NCBI RefSeq assembly: GCF_001702265.1
Contig: NZ_MAUE01000010.1
Coordinates: 292,676-356,675, forward strand
Reading direction: 5' to 3'
Origin: Pseudomonas aylmerensis
GTDB lineage: Bacteria > Pseudomonadota > Gammaproteobacteria > Pseudomonadales > Pseudomonadaceae
DNA: 64,000 nt
Under the pieces are notes generated by a model. That model was not told the DNA's origin. It did no database searches and saw only the letters and a list, made by a program, of their open reading frames with translations. Both the position numbers and the translations under genes were made by a program. Below are positions 19,218-32,095 of the stretch, piece by piece. How positions within the stretch are numbered: position 1 is the first letter of the stretch; the number at the start of each line of letters is the position of its first letter.

Positions 19218-20302
19218 TAGCCGTGTTCCTTTTCGAACTCTGCCATGTAGGCCACCAACGCGTTGATGGCGTGGATGTCGACAGCGTTGTAGATGGAGGC
19301 GCGCATGCCACCGACCGAACGGTGGCCCTTGAGGTTCAGCAGGCCGCGCGCGTCGGCACCGGCCAGGAACGGCTTGTCCAGGCGGTCATCGGCCAGGCGG
19401 AACGGCACGTTCATCCACGAGCGGTCGGTCAGGTTGATCGGGTTGCTGTACAGGCCGCTGGCGTCGATGAAGTCGTACAGGGTGCGCTTCTTCTCTTCGT
19501 TCAGCTTGCCCATGGCAGCCACGCCGCCCTGCTCCTTGAGCCACTCGAAGACCAGGCCGGACAGGTACCAGGCGAACGCCGGCGGGGTGTTGTACATCGA
19601 GCCGTTATCGGCCGCGACCTTGTAGTTGAGCATGGTCGGGCACAGCGAACGGGCACGCCCCAGCAGGTCTTCGCGGATGATGTTGACCAGGATGCCGCTC
19701 GGGCCGATGTTCTTCTGCGCGCCGGCGTAGATCATGCCGTACCTGGACACATCGATCGGGCGCGAGAGGATGTCCGAGGACATGTCGCACACCAGCGGGA
19801 CGTCGCCTACTTCCGGTACCCAGTCGAATTCCAGGCCGCCGATGGTTTCGTTCGCTACGTAGTGCACGTAGGCCGCGTCCTTCGACAGCTTCCACTCGTT
19901 CTGGCCGGGAATGGCGAAGTAGTCGTAGGGCTTGGCGGTACCGGCAACGTTGACGTGACCGTAGCGCGAAGCCTCTTCAATGGCCTTCTGGCCCCAGATA
20001 CCGGTGTCGATGTAGTCGGCGGTGCCGTCTTCCGGCAACAGGTTCAGGGGCAGCTGGGCGAACTGCTGGCTAGCGCCGCCCTGCAGGAACAACACTTTGT
20101 AGTTGGATGGGATGTCCAGCAAGTCGCGCAGATCCTGCTCGGCCTTGGTGGCAATGGACACGAACTCATCGCTGCGATGGCTCATTTCCATCACGGAGAG
20201 GCCTTTTCCATGCCAGTCGAGGAGTTCACCCTGCGCACGCTGCAGGACTGCTTCAGGAAGCGCCGCGGGACCGGCACAGAAGTTATAGGCTCTCTTGCTC
20301 AC
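19217..20302 (-). CDS. serC: Phosphoserine aminotransferase
   Basis: The 361-residue PLP enzyme forms phosphoserine, and by the same chemistry serves pyridoxine synthesis. The PLP lysine is in AGAQKNIGPSG, and the N-terminus reads YNFCAGPAALPE. The start is the GTG at 20302 (V/M-SKRAYNF), which gives the family length; a longer reading to 20335 adds eleven unrelated residues. It heads the serC-pheA-hisC-tyrA/aroA-cmk-rpsA supraoperon described in Pseudomonas. Confidence 0.95.
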   Translation of the reverse strand: MSKRAYNFCAGPAALPEAVLQRAQGELLDWHGKGLSVMEMSHRSDEFVSIATKAEQDLRDLLDIPSNYKVLFLQGGASQQFAQLPLNLLPEDGTADYIDTGIWGQKAIEEASRYGHVNVAGTAKPYDYFAIPGQNEWKLSKDAAYVHYVANETIGGLEFDWVPEVGDVPLVCDMSSDILSRPIDVSRYGMIYAGAQKNIGPSGILVNIIREDLLGRARSLCPTMLNYKVAADNGSMYNTPPAFAWYLSGLVFEWLKEQGGVAAMGKLNEEKKRTLYDFIDASGLYSNPINLTDRSWMNVPFRLADDRLDKPFLAGADARGLLNLKGHRSVGGMRASIYNAVDIHAINALVAYMAEFEKEHG

Positions 20303-20373
20303 ATCCAATCTCACTCTGATCTGGTGGGGCTGCAATCATGTTCGGCAACAACCTTTCTCTGGAGCGAACCCAT

Positions 20374-20460
20374 GCGGGAGCTGGCTTGCCTGCGATAAGG
20401 GCACCTCGGTAGCGCAGTGATACCGTGGCGCTGCCATCGCGGGCAAGCCAGCTCCCACAT
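20374..20460. repeat. Paired REP elements (head-to-head)
   Basis: Two inverted copies of the Pseudomonas REP core face each other, GGGAGCTGGCTTGCC on the left and GGCAAGCCAGCTCCC on the right, about 40 bp apart. They lie between serC and gyrA. Confidence 0.85.
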
Positions 20461-20509
20461 TGAGCGCGTCCAGCCAAAGGACGTGTTATTTCACAAGGGA
20501 CAAACAACA

Positions 20510-20535
20510 AGGGGGCGAATCTTCATCCGCCCCCT
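20510..20535 (-). terminator. Probable rho-independent terminator of gyrA
   Basis: A stem of AGGGGGCG and CGCCCCCT with a 10-nt loop sits 11 bp after the gyrA stop. Read on the minus strand it is followed by a T-rich run (TTGTTGTTTG). Confidence 0.75.
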
Positions 20536-20545
20536 GTGTGTCCGC

Positions 20546-23200
<2,655 letters not shown>

Positions 23201-23624
23201 GAGAAGCCTGATTCCTTTTTCGGGTGAAACTTCGTCACATCCATATGGGACGAACGAAGCTCGCCGCTGCCGGCACAGTGCCTGACAACGACTTACGACA
23301 AATCAACGAGTTATGACACGGATCTGCACGTTATAGGCCACCCCTCGGGGCAGCCCTGGAAACCGCCGGATGTTATCACAATCGCCGCCACGCACCTATC
23401 CCCCTGATGCGCATGGAGCATAGTAAGTTGACGGATGACAGGCTTGAGGGCGACGAGAGGGGCTCAGAGATGCCTTGGTGCTATTTTTTGCGTATGGATC
23501 CAATGGTTTTGTTGACATTTTAGGGGGCTCGCCGGCTAGCCAGTTCCTACAATTTTGCACAGTGCGCACCGCCACTGCAGGAGCTGGCTCGCCAGCGATA
23601 GCAATCTCCCAGACCGCAACACCC
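23201..23624. other. Intergenic region upstream of gyrA with a diverging REP pair
   Basis: These 424 bp hold the gyrA promoter side and no gene. A REP-like pair lies at about 23526-23610 (CTCGCCGGCTAGCCAG on the left, GGAGCTGGCTCGCCAGCGAT on the right), pointing the other way from the pair downstream of gyrA. No further structure was identified. Confidence 0.5.
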
Positions 23625-24695
23625 TCAATGCAATCGTTTACGGCACATCAACTTGGCCAGCTTGGCGGTATCCGGCCGCTCGACGATGCCTTTTTCAGTC
23701 ACGATCACATCAATCAGGTCGGCGGGAGTCACGTCGAACACGGGGTTGAAAGCCGCCGCGTCCAAACGCTGCCCGGCGACTTCCAGCAACTCGCCCGCGT
23801 CGCGCTCTTCCAGGGCGACGTCCTCGCCAGTGGCCATCATCAGGTCCAGCGTCGAACTCGGCGCCACCACCATGAAGCGCACGCCATGGTGCATGGCACA
23901 CACCGCCAACTGATAAGTGCCGATCGTGCCGATCACATCACCATTGGCCGCGATGCAGTCGGCGCCGACGACCACCCAGGTCACCCCTTTGGTCTTGAGG
24001 ATATGCGCGCCGGCCGAGTCTGCATTGACGGTGGTCGCAATCCCCTCGCCCGCCAGCTCCCAGGCCGTCAGCCGCGAGCCCTGCAGCCAGGGGCGCGTTT
24101 CGTTGACGTAGACATGCTCGACCAACCCCTCCAGGAAGGCAGCGCGGATCACCCCGAGGGCCGTGCCGACACCCCCGGTGGCCAAGGCGCCAGCATTGCC
24201 ATGGGTGAGGATCGCCTGGGCATTGCCCTGGTGCTTGCGAATCCGCTCAAGGCCCAACTGCGCCATGCTCAGGTTGGCTTCACGGTCGCTTTCATGGATC
24301 GCGATGGCTTCGGCTTCCAGCACCGCCGCCGGGTCGGCGTGCTTCTTGAGACGGTCGAGGCGGTCACGCATGCGCTTGAGGGCCCAGAACAGGTTCGCCC
24401 CCGTCGGACGCGAATCGGCCAGCAACGCGTAGTCCTCTTCCCATGCCGCTTGCCAGTCACCGCCTTCGGCAATGCGTCGACGGGCGGCGAGCACCAGGCC
24501 GTAGGCTGCGCTGATGCCGATGGCCGGCGCACCACGCACGGTCATCGAGCGGATGGCAGCGGCGACGTCTTCGACCGTCGAACACACCACCCAGCTTTCG
24601 CGGGAGGGCAAAACACGCTGATCGAGCAGGTGCAGTGCGCCATCACGCCAATCGATGGCCTTCACTTTCTCCGCTGCCAACAGTCGATCGCGCAT
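23625..24695 (-). CDS. mtnA: Methylthioribose-1-phosphate isomerase
   Basis: The 356-residue protein belongs to the eIF2B-alpha-related aldose-ketose isomerases. It has the conserved [15 protein letters not shown] segment near residues 50-64, [19 protein letters not shown] in the middle, and [20 protein letters not shown] with the catalytic Asp in the second half. It isomerises methylthioribose-1-phosphate in the methionine salvage pathway. It is transcribed away from the divergent deaminase-like gene, 109 bp apart, and the two probably act on the same methylthioadenosine-derived pool. Confidence 0.93.
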   Translation of the reverse strand: MRDRLLAAEKVKAIDWRDGALHLLDQRVLPSRESWVVCSTVEDVAAAIRSMTVRGAPAIGISAAYGLVLAARRRIAEGGDWQAAWEEDYALLADSRPTGANLFWALKRMRDRLDRLKKHADPAAVLEAEAIAIHESDREANLSMAQLGLERIRKHQGNAQAILTHGNAGALATGGVGTALGVIRAAFLEGLVEHVYVNETRPWLQGSRLTAWELAGEGIATTVNADSAGAHILKTKGVTWVVVGADCIAANGDVIGTIGTYQLAVCAMHHGVRFMVVAPSSTLDLMMATGEDVALEERDAGELLEVAGQRLDAAAFNPVFDVTPADLIDVIVTEKGIVERPDTAKLAKLMCRKRLH

Positions 24696-24804
24696 CCCTC
24701 ACCCCGTACTCATCAACAAAAGCCGCCGATTATAGCGATCCGCCAGCCTGGACGCTCGGGTATACTTCGCCCTTCTTTTATAGCTGCCCCGGAAGAAGCC
24801 TGCG

Positions 24805-26136
24805 ATGACCGCCACTGCCGCCCCGCTCGACTTATTACTCCTGCCGACCTGGCTGGTGCCTGTCGAACCTGCCGGCGTGGTGCTCAAGGAGCATGCCCTG
24901 GGGATCCGCGATGGGCGCATTGCCTTTATCGGCCCACGGGCCGCCGCGCTGAAACTGGCGGCTACCGAGGTCCGCGAGTTGCCGGGCATGCTGCTCAGCC
25001 CGGGCCTGATCAACGCCCACGGGCACGCGGCGATGAGCCTGTTTCGCGGCCTGGCCGATGACCTGCCGCTGATGATGTGGCTGGAAAAGCACATCTGGCC
25101 CGCCGAAGCCAAATGGGTCGATGAGGCCTTTGTGCGGGACGGCACCGACCTGGCCATCGCCGAGCAACTCAAGGGCGGCATCACGTGCTTCTCCGACATG
25201 TATTTCTACCCCAAGGTCGCCAGCGATTGCGTGCACAACAGCGGCATGCGCGCGCAGATCGCGATTCCGATCCTCGACTTCCCGATTCCCGGCGCCAGCA
25301 GCGCCGATGAGGCGATCCGCCAGGGCATCGAGCTGTTCGGCGACCTCAAGCACCACCCGCGCATCAAGATCACCTTCGGTCCCCACGCGCCCTATACCGT
25401 GTGCGATGCCAACCTGGAAAAGATCCGCGTGATCGCCGAGGAGCTGGACGCCGCGATCCATATGCATGTGCACGAAACCGCCTTCGAGGTCCAACAGGCC
25501 GTCGAGCAGACCGGCGAACGGCCGCTGGCACGCCTGGGCCGCCTCGGGCTGCTCGGCCCGCGCTTCCAGGCCGTTCATATGACCCAAATCAGCGAGGATG
25601 ACCTGGCTTTGCTGGTAGAAAGCAACACCAGCATCATCCATTGCCCGGAGTCGAACCTGAAACTGGCCAGTGGCTTCTGCCCGGTGGAGCGCCTGTGGCA
25701 GGCTGGGGTCAATGTGGCCATCGGCACCGACGGCGCCGCCAGCAACAATGACCTGGACCTGCTGGGCGAAACCCGCACAGCGGCGATGCTGGCCAAGGCT
25801 GTCGCCGGCTCGGCCACCGCCCTGGATGCCCACCGCGCACTGCGCATGGCGACGCTCAATGGCGCGCGCGCCATGGGCCTGGAGAACGAAATCGGCTCGC
25901 TGGAAGTCGGCAAGGCCGCGGACATGGTGGCCTTCGATCTTTCCGGGCTGGCGCAACAACCGATCTACGATCCGGTCTCACAGCTTATATATGCCACCGG
26001 ACGCGATTGCGTGAAACACCTTTGGGTCGCCGGCAAGCAGTTGCTCGACGACCGGCAATTGACCCGCATGGATGAACAACAGTTGACCGTCACGGCCATT
26101 GCCTGGGGCCAACGCATCAGCGGACACCACGAATAA
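24805..26136 (+). CDS. Amidohydrolase, MTA/SAH deaminase-like (TRZ/ATZ family)
   Basis: The 443-residue protein is a metal-dependent amidohydrolase. The zinc ligands are visible in [15 protein letters not shown] (about 71-85), the HMHVHET segment (about 220) and [13 protein letters not shown] (about 308). The family deaminates 5-methylthioadenosine and S-adenosylhomocysteine, and in Pseudomonas the gene always sits beside mtnA and ubiG. A role in routing methylthioadenosine into salvage by deamination fits this position but is inferred. Confidence 0.85.
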   Translation: MTATAAPLDLLLLPTWLVPVEPAGVVLKEHALGIRDGRIAFIGPRAAALKLAATEVRELPGMLLSPGLINAHGHAAMSLFRGLADDLPLMMWLEKHIWPAEAKWVDEAFVRDGTDLAIAEQLKGGITCFSDMYFYPKVASDCVHNSGMRAQIAIPILDFPIPGASSADEAIRQGIELFGDLKHHPRIKITFGPHAPYTVCDANLEKIRVIAEELDAAIHMHVHETAFEVQQAVEQTGERPLARLGRLGLLGPRFQAVHMTQISEDDLALLVESNTSIIHCPESNLKLASGFCPVERLWQAGVNVAIGTDGAASNNDLDLLGETRTAAMLAKAVAGSATALDAHRALRMATLNGARAMGLENEIGSLEVGKAADMVAFDLSGLAQQPIYDPVSQLIYATGRDCVKHLWVAGKQLLDDRQLTRMDEQQLTVTAIAWGQRISGHHE

Positions 26137-26200
26137 TGCCGGTGCCGGGCGTACGCGCCGGGCACCGACCACACGATTTATCAGGTTTAGAGGATTCACC

Positions 26201-26899
26201 ATGAGCAACGTCGACCACGCCGAAATCGCCAAATTCGAAGCCCTCGCCCACCGCTGGTGGGACCGCGAGAGCGAGTTCAAGCCCCTGCACGACATCAACC
26301 CGCTGCGGGTCAACTGGATTGACGAACGCGTCAACCTGGCCGGCAAGAAGGTGCTGGACGTCGGTTGCGGCGGCGGCATCCTCAGCGAAGCCATGGCCCA
26401 GCGCGGCGCCACCGTGATGGGGATCGACATGGGCGAAGCGCCGCTCGCCGTGGCCCAGTTGCACCAGCTGGAATCCGGCGTGAGCGTGGAATACCGCCAG
26501 ATCACCGCCGAAGCCCTGGCCGAGGAAATGCCCGAGCAGTTCGACGTGGTCACCTGCCTGGAAATGCTCGAGCACGTGCCAGACCCGTCCTCGGTGATCC
26601 GCGCCTGCTTCCGCATGGTCAAGCCGGGCGGCCAGGTGTTCTTCTCCACCATCAACCGCAACCCCAAGGCCTACCTGTTCGCGATCATCGGCGCCGAATA
26701 CATCATGAAGCTGCTGCCGCGCGGCACCCACGACTTCAAGAAATTCATCCGTCCTTCCGAGCTGGGTGCCTGGAGCCGCCAGGCCGGGCTGACCGTCAAG
26801 GACATCATCGGCCTGACCTACAACCCGTTGACCAAGCACTACAAGCTGGCCAGCGACGTTGACGTCAACTACATGATCCAGACCCTGCGCGAGGAGTAA
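26201..26899 (+). CDS. ubiG: Ubiquinone biosynthesis O-methyltransferase
   Basis: The 232-residue SAM-dependent enzyme performs the two O-methylations of ubiquinone synthesis. The SAM loop reads [16 protein letters not shown] at about residues 51-66, and [13 protein letters not shown] marks post-motif I. The start is ATG 26201 (MSNVDHAEI); the frame extends further upstream into the preceding gene but without homology. The next gene, mupP, follows after 4 bp. Confidence 0.95.
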   Translation: MSNVDHAEIAKFEALAHRWWDRESEFKPLHDINPLRVNWIDERVNLAGKKVLDVGCGGGILSEAMAQRGATVMGIDMGEAPLAVAQLHQLESGVSVEYRQITAEALAEEMPEQFDVVTCLEMLEHVPDPSSVIRACFRMVKPGGQVFFSTINRNPKAYLFAIIGAEYIMKLLPRGTHDFKKFIRPSELGAWSRQAGLTVKDIIGLTYNPLTKHYKLASDVDVNYMIQTLREE

Positions 26900-26903
26900 G
26901 CCT

Positions 26904-27575
26904 GTGAAGTTGCGAGCGGTTCTCTTCGATATGGACGGTACCCTGCTGGACACCGCGCCGGACTTTATCGCCATCTGCCAGGCGATGCGTGCCGATCGCG
27001 GCCTGGCGCCGATCAACGACCAGCACATCCGCGATGAAATCTCCGGTGGCGCCCGCGCCATGGTCGCCGTGACCTTTTCCATGGACCCCGAATCGCCAGG
27101 TTTTGAAGCGTTGCGCCAGGAGTTCCTGGAGCGCTACCTCAAGGGCTGCGCGATCCACAGCAAGCTGTTCGATGGCATGGAAGAACTGCTGCAGGACATC
27201 GAGAAAGCCAAGCTGATCTGGGGCGTGGTCACCAACAAGCCGGTGCGCTTTGCCGAGCCGATCATGCAGCAACTGGGCCTGGCCGAGCGTTCGGCGCTGT
27301 TGATCTGCCCGGACCATGTGAAGAACAGCAAGCCGGACCCGGAGCCGCTGATCCTGGCCTGCAAGATGCTCGACCTGGACCCGGCCAGCGTGCTGTTCGT
27401 GGGCGATGACCTGCGCGACATCGAGTCCGGCCGCGACGCCGGCACGCGCACGGCGGCGGTGACCTACGGCTACATCCACCCGGATGACAACCCGCGTCAC
27501 TGGGGCGCCGATGTGGTGGTGGATCACCCGCTGGAGCTGCGCAAGGTGCTGGATAACGCGCTGTGCAGCTGCTGA
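26904..27575 (+). CDS. mupP: N-acetylmuramic acid 6-phosphate phosphatase, HAD family
   Basis: The 223-residue HAD phosphatase has motif [16 protein letters not shown] at the N-terminus, VVTNKP as motif II, and [17 protein letters not shown] as motif IV. In Pseudomonas the gene directly after ubiG encodes MupP, which dephosphorylates MurNAc-6-phosphate in the anhydromuramic acid recycling route and thereby contributes to intrinsic fosfomycin resistance. The start codon is GTG at 26904. Sequence alone would also allow phosphoglycolate phosphatase, but the genomic position favours MupP. Confidence 0.85.
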   Translation: MKLRAVLFDMDGTLLDTAPDFIAICQAMRADRGLAPINDQHIRDEISGGARAMVAVTFSMDPESPGFEALRQEFLERYLKGCAIHSKLFDGMEELLQDIEKAKLIWGVVTNKPVRFAEPIMQQLGLAERSALLICPDHVKNSKPDPEPLILACKMLDLDPASVLFVGDDLRDIESGRDAGTRTAAVTYGYIHPDDNPRHWGADVVVDHPLELRKVLDNALCSC

Positions 27576-27593
27576 GGCCAATGAAGATCTAAA

Positions 27594-27683
27594 TGTGGGA
27601 GCGGGCTTGCTCGCGAAGGCAGCGTGGCAGTCAATGAACGTGTCAACTGACCCACCGCCTTCGCCAGCACGCCCGCTCCCACA
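27594..27683. repeat. Paired REP elements
   Basis: Inverted copies of GGGAGCGGGCTTGCTCGCGA and its complement (slightly diverged on the right, GCCAGCACGCCCGCTCCC) flank about 35 bp between mupP and the SDR gene. Confidence 0.85.
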
Positions 27684-27745
27684 GGGGATCTTCACTACTC
27701 TCAAGCGTGGTGTTAGCAATCTGTTGAATTTTGTCGAGGCTATTT

Positions 27746-28486
27746 ATGTTTGATTACTCCGCACGTCCAGAACTGCTCAAAGACCGCGTCATCCTGGTGA
27801 CCGGTGCCGGTCGCGGGATTGGTGCGGCGGCGGCGAAAACCTACGCGGCCCATGGCGCCACGGTGCTGCTGCTGGGCAAGACCGAAGCCAACCTGGCCCA
27901 GGTCTACGACGAGATCGAAGCCGCAGGCCACCCGCAGCCGGTGGTGATCCCGTTCAACCTGGAGACAGCCCTGCCGCATCAATACGATGAGCTGGCGGCG
28001 ATGATCGAAAAGGCCTTCGGCCACCTCGACGGGTTGTTGCACAACGCCTCGATCATCGGCCCACGCACGCCGATCGAGCAGTTGTCCGGTGAAAACTTCA
28101 TGCGCGTGATGCACGTGAACGTCAACGCGATGTTCATGCTGACCAGCACCTTGCTGCCGCTGCTCAAGCTGTCCCAGGATGCGTCGGTGGTGTTCACCTC
28201 CAGCAGCGTCGGGCGCAAGGGCCGGGCGTATTGGGGGGCTTATGGGGTGTCGAAGTTTGCCACGGAAGGTTTGATGCAAACCCTGGCCGACGAACTCGAG
28301 GATGTGGCGGCGGTACGCTCCAACAGCATCAACCCCGGCGGCACACGCACCAGCATGCGCGCCCAGGCGTATCCGGGTGAAAACCCGATGGAGCGGCCGG
28401 CGCCGGAAGAGATCATGCCGGTGTACCTGTACCTGATGGGGCCGGACAGTGCCGGGATCAACGGGCAGGCGTTTGACGCGCAATAA
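27746..28486 (+). CDS. yciK: YciK-family short-chain oxidoreductase
   Basis: The 246-residue SDR has the nucleotide loop VTGAGRGIGAAAA at about residues 19-31, NASIIGPRTP in the NAG position, and the catalytic AYGVSK at about 162-167. YciK proteins are conserved in gammaproteobacteria; the substrate is not established. The start is ATG 27746 (MFDYSARPELL), the family start. A REP pair follows the stop. Confidence 0.85.
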   Translation: MFDYSARPELLKDRVILVTGAGRGIGAAAAKTYAAHGATVLLLGKTEANLAQVYDEIEAAGHPQPVVIPFNLETALPHQYDELAAMIEKAFGHLDGLLHNASIIGPRTPIEQLSGENFMRVMHVNVNAMFMLTSTLLPLLKLSQDASVVFTSSSVGRKGRAYWGAYGVSKFATEGLMQTLADELEDVAAVRSNSINPGGTRTSMRAQAYPGENPMERPAPEEIMPVYLYLMGPDSAGINGQAFDAQ

Positions 28487-28510
28487 ATATCGGGAACACA
28501 GCAGAACCTA

Positions 28511-28602
28511 ATGTGGGAGCGGGCTTGCTCGCGAAAGCGGTGGATCAGTCGGTATTTCTGTTGACTGACACTCCGCCTTCGCGAGCAAGCCCGCTCCCAC
28601 AT
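28511..28602. repeat. Paired REP elements
   Basis: Near-perfect inverted copies, ATGTGGGAGCGGGCTTGCTC on the left and GAGCAAGCCCGCTCCCACAT on the right, lie between two convergent genes. A role in transcription end or mRNA stability is plausible. Confidence 0.9.
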
Positions 28603-28626
28603 TTGCATTGCAGTGCTCTCTGGAAC

Positions 28627-30141
28627 TTAGTTTTTCACCACTTCCTCAAGGGTGAAGCGACCCAGCGGATTTTGCAGGAAGTTGCTCACATTCTTGCGTG
28701 AGATGTTGATGTAAGGGCTGTAGTACAGGTCGATCCAGTTCACATCCTGTTTCGCCAGTTTCTGCAGGTCGATATACATCTGCTCACGCTTGGCCGGATC
28801 GGCCTCGATCCGCGCTGCCGCCACCAGTGCCTTGACCTGGTCGTTCTTGTAGCGGGTCATGTAGTTCTGGTTGGTGTCGTGACCCAGCACAAAGGTGGTC
28901 TTCTGGTCCGGGTCGAGAATGTCGTTGGTCCAGTACATCACCGAAATATCGTAGTCACCGTCCACCAGCATCTGCCAGCTTTGGGTCGGGTCGACCTTCT
29001 GCAGGTTGGCGGTGACGCCGACCTTGGCCAGTTGATCCTTGATGATCACCGCAATCTGCTCGTCGGCTTCGTTGCCGGCGTTGACCACGTAGTTGAGTTT
29101 CAAGTCCTTGGCCCCCGCCTCGTCCAGCAGTTTCCTGGCGGCGGTCGGGTCATACGGGCGCTGCAGGTTGTTGGCGTAGTGGTACAGCGAGCCTTTCGGG
29201 ATGTAGGAATAAGCCACGCTGCCTTGACCGTACGTGGCGGTCTTGACCAGCGATTGCTTGTCGATCGCCATGTCCAACGCCTGACGCACTTGCGGCTTGG
29301 CCAGCAGGCCGTGCTCGTGGTTGATCAGCAGGTGATCTTCACGGGTGGACGGGTCGGCGTGGATCACCACGTTCTGGTCTTTCTTCAGCTCTTCCACCCG
29401 CGAGAACGGCACGAAGATCGCTGTGTCCAGTTCGTTGTTCTGCACCATGCGCATGCGCGTGTTGTCGTCGGTCACCGACACCCATTCGACGCCGTCCAGG
29501 CTCACCTTCCCGGCCTGCCAGAAGTTCGGGTTCTTTTTCAGAATCACCCGGTCACCCTTGCGCCACTCGTCGACGGTGAACGCACCGGAGGTCACTGGAT
29601 TCTCCGAGTAGGCGTCCTCGCCCATTTTGGTCATGGCCTTTTCCGACAGGATCGACACCGTCGGCGACGCCAGTTGCGAGAGAAACGCCACCGCCGGGGT
29701 CTTCAGCGTGACCACCAGGGTTTTCGCGTCAGCCGCCTTGGCCGTATTGATCAGGTTGAAGGGGTCTGCCCACAGCGAGGCTTTGTTGTCGCGGATGCGC
29801 AGCAGGCTGAACGCGGCGTCGTCGGCGGTGATCGGCGAGCCATCGGAGAATTTCGCATCGCGCAGCTTGAAGGTGTAGGTCAGGCCGTCCTTGGAGATGT
29901 CCCAGCTTTCTGCCAGCCCAGGCTCCATCTTGGTGCCCAGGTTATCCACGCGCACCAGGGTGTCGTAAACGTTGGCGAACACCCAGGTGTCGCGGTTCTG
30001 CGCGCTTTTGATCGGGTCAAACGTGGTGCTGTCTTCACGGCAGCCGATGGTCAGGACGCCGGCGGCCTGAGCAAAACCGGCGGTCAGCGACCACGCCGTC
30101 AGCGTGGCGGCGGCGAGCAACTTCAAGTGGCGCGATTGCAT
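28627..30141 (-). CDS. Peptide ABC transporter substrate-binding protein (family 5)
   Basis: The 504-residue protein starts with a signal peptide (cleavage likely after GFAQA, about residue 26). The rest is a family 5 extracellular solute-binding fold, with KMEPGLAESWDISKDGLTY near the N-terminus as in DppA/OppA/NikA-type proteins. It should bind a peptide or peptide-like ligand in the periplasm and deliver it to the DppBCDF-type permease encoded just upstream. It is the last gene of the six-gene operon led by the iminopeptidase gene at 33897-34784. In related pseudomonads such a transporter serves the PipR signalling system. Confidence 0.88.
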   Translation of the reverse strand: MQSRHLKLLAAATLTAWSLTAGFAQAAGVLTIGCREDSTTFDPIKSAQNRDTWVFANVYDTLVRVDNLGTKMEPGLAESWDISKDGLTYTFKLRDAKFSDGSPITADDAAFSLLRIRDNKASLWADPFNLINTAKAADAKTLVVTLKTPAVAFLSQLASPTVSILSEKAMTKMGEDAYSENPVTSGAFTVDEWRKGDRVILKKNPNFWQAGKVSLDGVEWVSVTDDNTRMRMVQNNELDTAIFVPFSRVEELKKDQNVVIHADPSTREDHLLINHEHGLLAKPQVRQALDMAIDKQSLVKTATYGQGSVAYSYIPKGSLYHYANNLQRPYDPTAARKLLDEAGAKDLKLNYVVNAGNEADEQIAVIIKDQLAKVGVTANLQKVDPTQSWQMLVDGDYDISVMYWTNDILDPDQKTTFVLGHDTNQNYMTRYKNDQVKALVAAARIEADPAKREQMYIDLQKLAKQDVNWIDLYYSPYINISRKNVSNFLQNPLGRFTLEEVVKN

Positions 30142-31142
30142 GTCATAACTCCTTGTTCATGATGGGCAGGAAGGGTCAACGGTTCTTCAAGCACGCAACT
30201 GTACCGATGCTCGTGCAGGAAATGAGTCGGCGGCAACACCACGGAACACATGGCCCGGGCATACCGACAACGCGGGTGAAAGGCGCAGCCCGCAGGCAAA
30301 TTCAGCGGGCTCGGTGGTTCGCCGGGCAACGGCTCGGCAGGCAACGGCCGATACGGGTCGATCTCCGGAATCGCCTGGATCAAGGCCGCCGTGTAGGGAT
30401 GACGCGGCGTGGTAAACACCGCTTCCACCGGGCCTTCCTCGACAATCTTGCCCAGGTACATCACCGCCACGCGGTCGCACAGGCGGCGCACGATGGCCAG
30501 GTCGTGGGCGATAAACAGGATCGCCAGGTTCATGCGCTGTTGCAGTTCCAGCAACAGATTGATGATCTGGCCCTGGATAGACACGTCCAGCGCCGCCACG
30601 CATTCATCGGCGATGATCAGGCGCGGCTCCACCGCCAGCGCCCGGGCGATCCCCACGCGCTGACACTGGCCACCGCTGAGGGAGGCGGGTTTACGGCCGG
30701 CCAGCTCGGGGCGCAGGCCGACCAGTTCGAGCAACTCGGCGACGCGGTCGGGAATCCGCGCCGGCGTGACCTTGCGCTGTACCCGCAAGACCTCGGCGAT
30801 GGTCTCGCCGATGGTGTGGCGCGGATTCAACGCGGCATACGGATCCTGGAAAATCATCGCGGTTTCGTGACGCAACCGGGCGATGTCGATCGCACTGCCG
30901 TGGGCCATGTCGACGCCATCGAACAACACCTGCCCGGCGCTGATCGGGTTGAGGTGCAGGATCGCCCGCCCCAGCGTGCTCTTGCCGCTGCCGGACTCGC
31001 CGACCAGCCCCAGCGTCTCGCCCGCCGCCAGGTTCAGCGAGACACCGTTCACCGCCCTCACCCACTGCTTGTTCAGGCCGAACACACCCGTGCCGGACGC
31101 CGCAAAGCGCACCTCCAGATCCTTGATCTGCAACAGGCTCAT
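30123..31142 (-). CDS. Peptide ABC transporter ATP-binding protein (DppF-type)
   Basis: The 339-residue ATPase has Walker A GESGSGKST, the signature LSGGQCQRVGIARAL and Walker B LIIADE. The C-terminal oligopeptide extension has the CxxHPRC-type motif (AGCAFHPRCRYA). The segment after Walker B reads DECVAALDVS, where Pro and Ser are usual (DEPVSALDVS). The start is ATG 31142 ([11 protein letters not shown]), overlapping the DppD-type stop by 4 bp; the stop overlaps the binding-protein gene by 19 bp. Confidence 0.9.
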   Translation of the reverse strand: MSLLQIKDLEVRFAASGTGVFGLNKQWVRAVNGVSLNLAAGETLGLVGESGSGKSTLGRAILHLNPISAGQVLFDGVDMAHGSAIDIARLRHETAMIFQDPYAALNPRHTIGETIAEVLRVQRKVTPARIPDRVAELLELVGLRPELAGRKPASLSGGQCQRVGIARALAVEPRLIIADECVAALDVSIQGQIINLLLELQQRMNLAILFIAHDLAIVRRLCDRVAVMYLGKIVEEGPVEAVFTTPRHPYTAALIQAIPEIDPYRPLPAEPLPGEPPSPLNLPAGCAFHPRCRYARAMCSVVLPPTHFLHEHRYSCVLEEPLTLPAHHEQGVMTCNRAT

Positions 31143-32095
31143 GGGCCAGCTCCCAACGGATAGTGACAAGCCACCCGCGCACCTTCGGGCAACACTTCGG
31201 TACACAGGGCGCCGGCCTGTGGGCAGCGCGGGTTGAACCGGCAGCCCGCCGGCAGCGCATCCAGCAACGGCGGCTGGCCGGGAATGGTGCGCAACAAGGC
31301 ATGCCCGCTGCTGTGGGCCGGCTGGCAGTCGATCAGGCCGGCGGTGTACGGGTGTTGCGGATGCGCCAGCAGCGCGTATTTGCTGCCGTGCTCGCACAGG
31401 CGCCCGGCGTACATCACCGCGATGGAATCGCAGGTCTGCGCCACCACGCCGAGGTCATGGGTGATCATGATGATCGACAGGCCGCGCTGGTCGCGCAGGT
31501 CGAGCAACAGCCGCAGGATTTGCGCCTGTACCGTCACATCCAGGGCAGTGGTCGGCTCATCGGCGATCAGCACTCTCGGGTTGCAACCCAAGGCCACGGC
31601 GATCATCGCGCGCTGGCGCATGCCGCCGGAAAATTCGTGGGGATAGTTGTCGACCCGTGCCTGGGGATCGGGAATGCCGACCTGGCGCAACACCTCGATG
31701 GCTTGGCGGTGCGCGTCTTTTTTCGATGCGCCTTGATGCAGGCGCACGCCCTCGGCGATCTGCGCGCCGATGCGCATCAAGGGGTCGAGGTGGCTGCTGG
31801 GGTTCTGGAAGATCATGCCCAGTTGCCCACCCCGCACGGCGCGCATGCCGGCATCGTCGAGTTGCAGCAGATCACGACCAGCCAGATGCACCGTACCGCC
31901 TTGCACGCGCAGGCTGGGCGACGGCAACAGGCGCATCAGGCCACGGCAGGCCATGGTCTTGCCCGACCCACTCTCGCCCACCAGGCCCAGGACTTCACCT
32001 TCGGCGAGGTCGAAGGACACCCGGTCCACCAGGGTCACATCGTGCCCGGCGTTGTTGGCGATCACACTCAAGTCACGCACCTGCAACAGGCTCAT
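31139..32095 (-). CDS. Peptide ABC transporter ATP-binding protein (DppD-type)
   Basis: The 318-residue ATPase has Walker [10 protein letters not shown], the signature [15 protein letters not shown] and Walker [14 protein letters not shown]. It also has the C-terminal [10 protein letters not shown] segment of oligopeptide transporters. It forms the second nucleotide-binding subunit with the DppF-type partner. The start is ATG 32095 ([11 protein letters not shown]), overlapping the permease stop by 4 bp. Upstream in-frame sequence belongs to the permease gene read in another frame. Confidence 0.9.
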   Translation of the reverse strand: MSLLQVRDLSVIANNAGHDVTLVDRVSFDLAEGEVLGLVGESGSGKTMACRGLMRLLPSPSLRVQGGTVHLAGRDLLQLDDAGMRAVRGGQLGMIFQNPSSHLDPLMRIGAQIAEGVRLHQGASKKDAHRQAIEVLRQVGIPDPQARVDNYPHEFSGGMRQRAMIAVALGCNPRVLIADEPTTALDVTVQAQILRLLLDLRDQRGLSIIMITHDLGVVAQTCDSIAVMYAGRLCEHGSKYALLAHPQHPYTAGLIDCQPAHSSGHALLRTIPGQPPLLDALPAGCRFNPRCPQAGALCTEVLPEGARVACHYPLGAGP

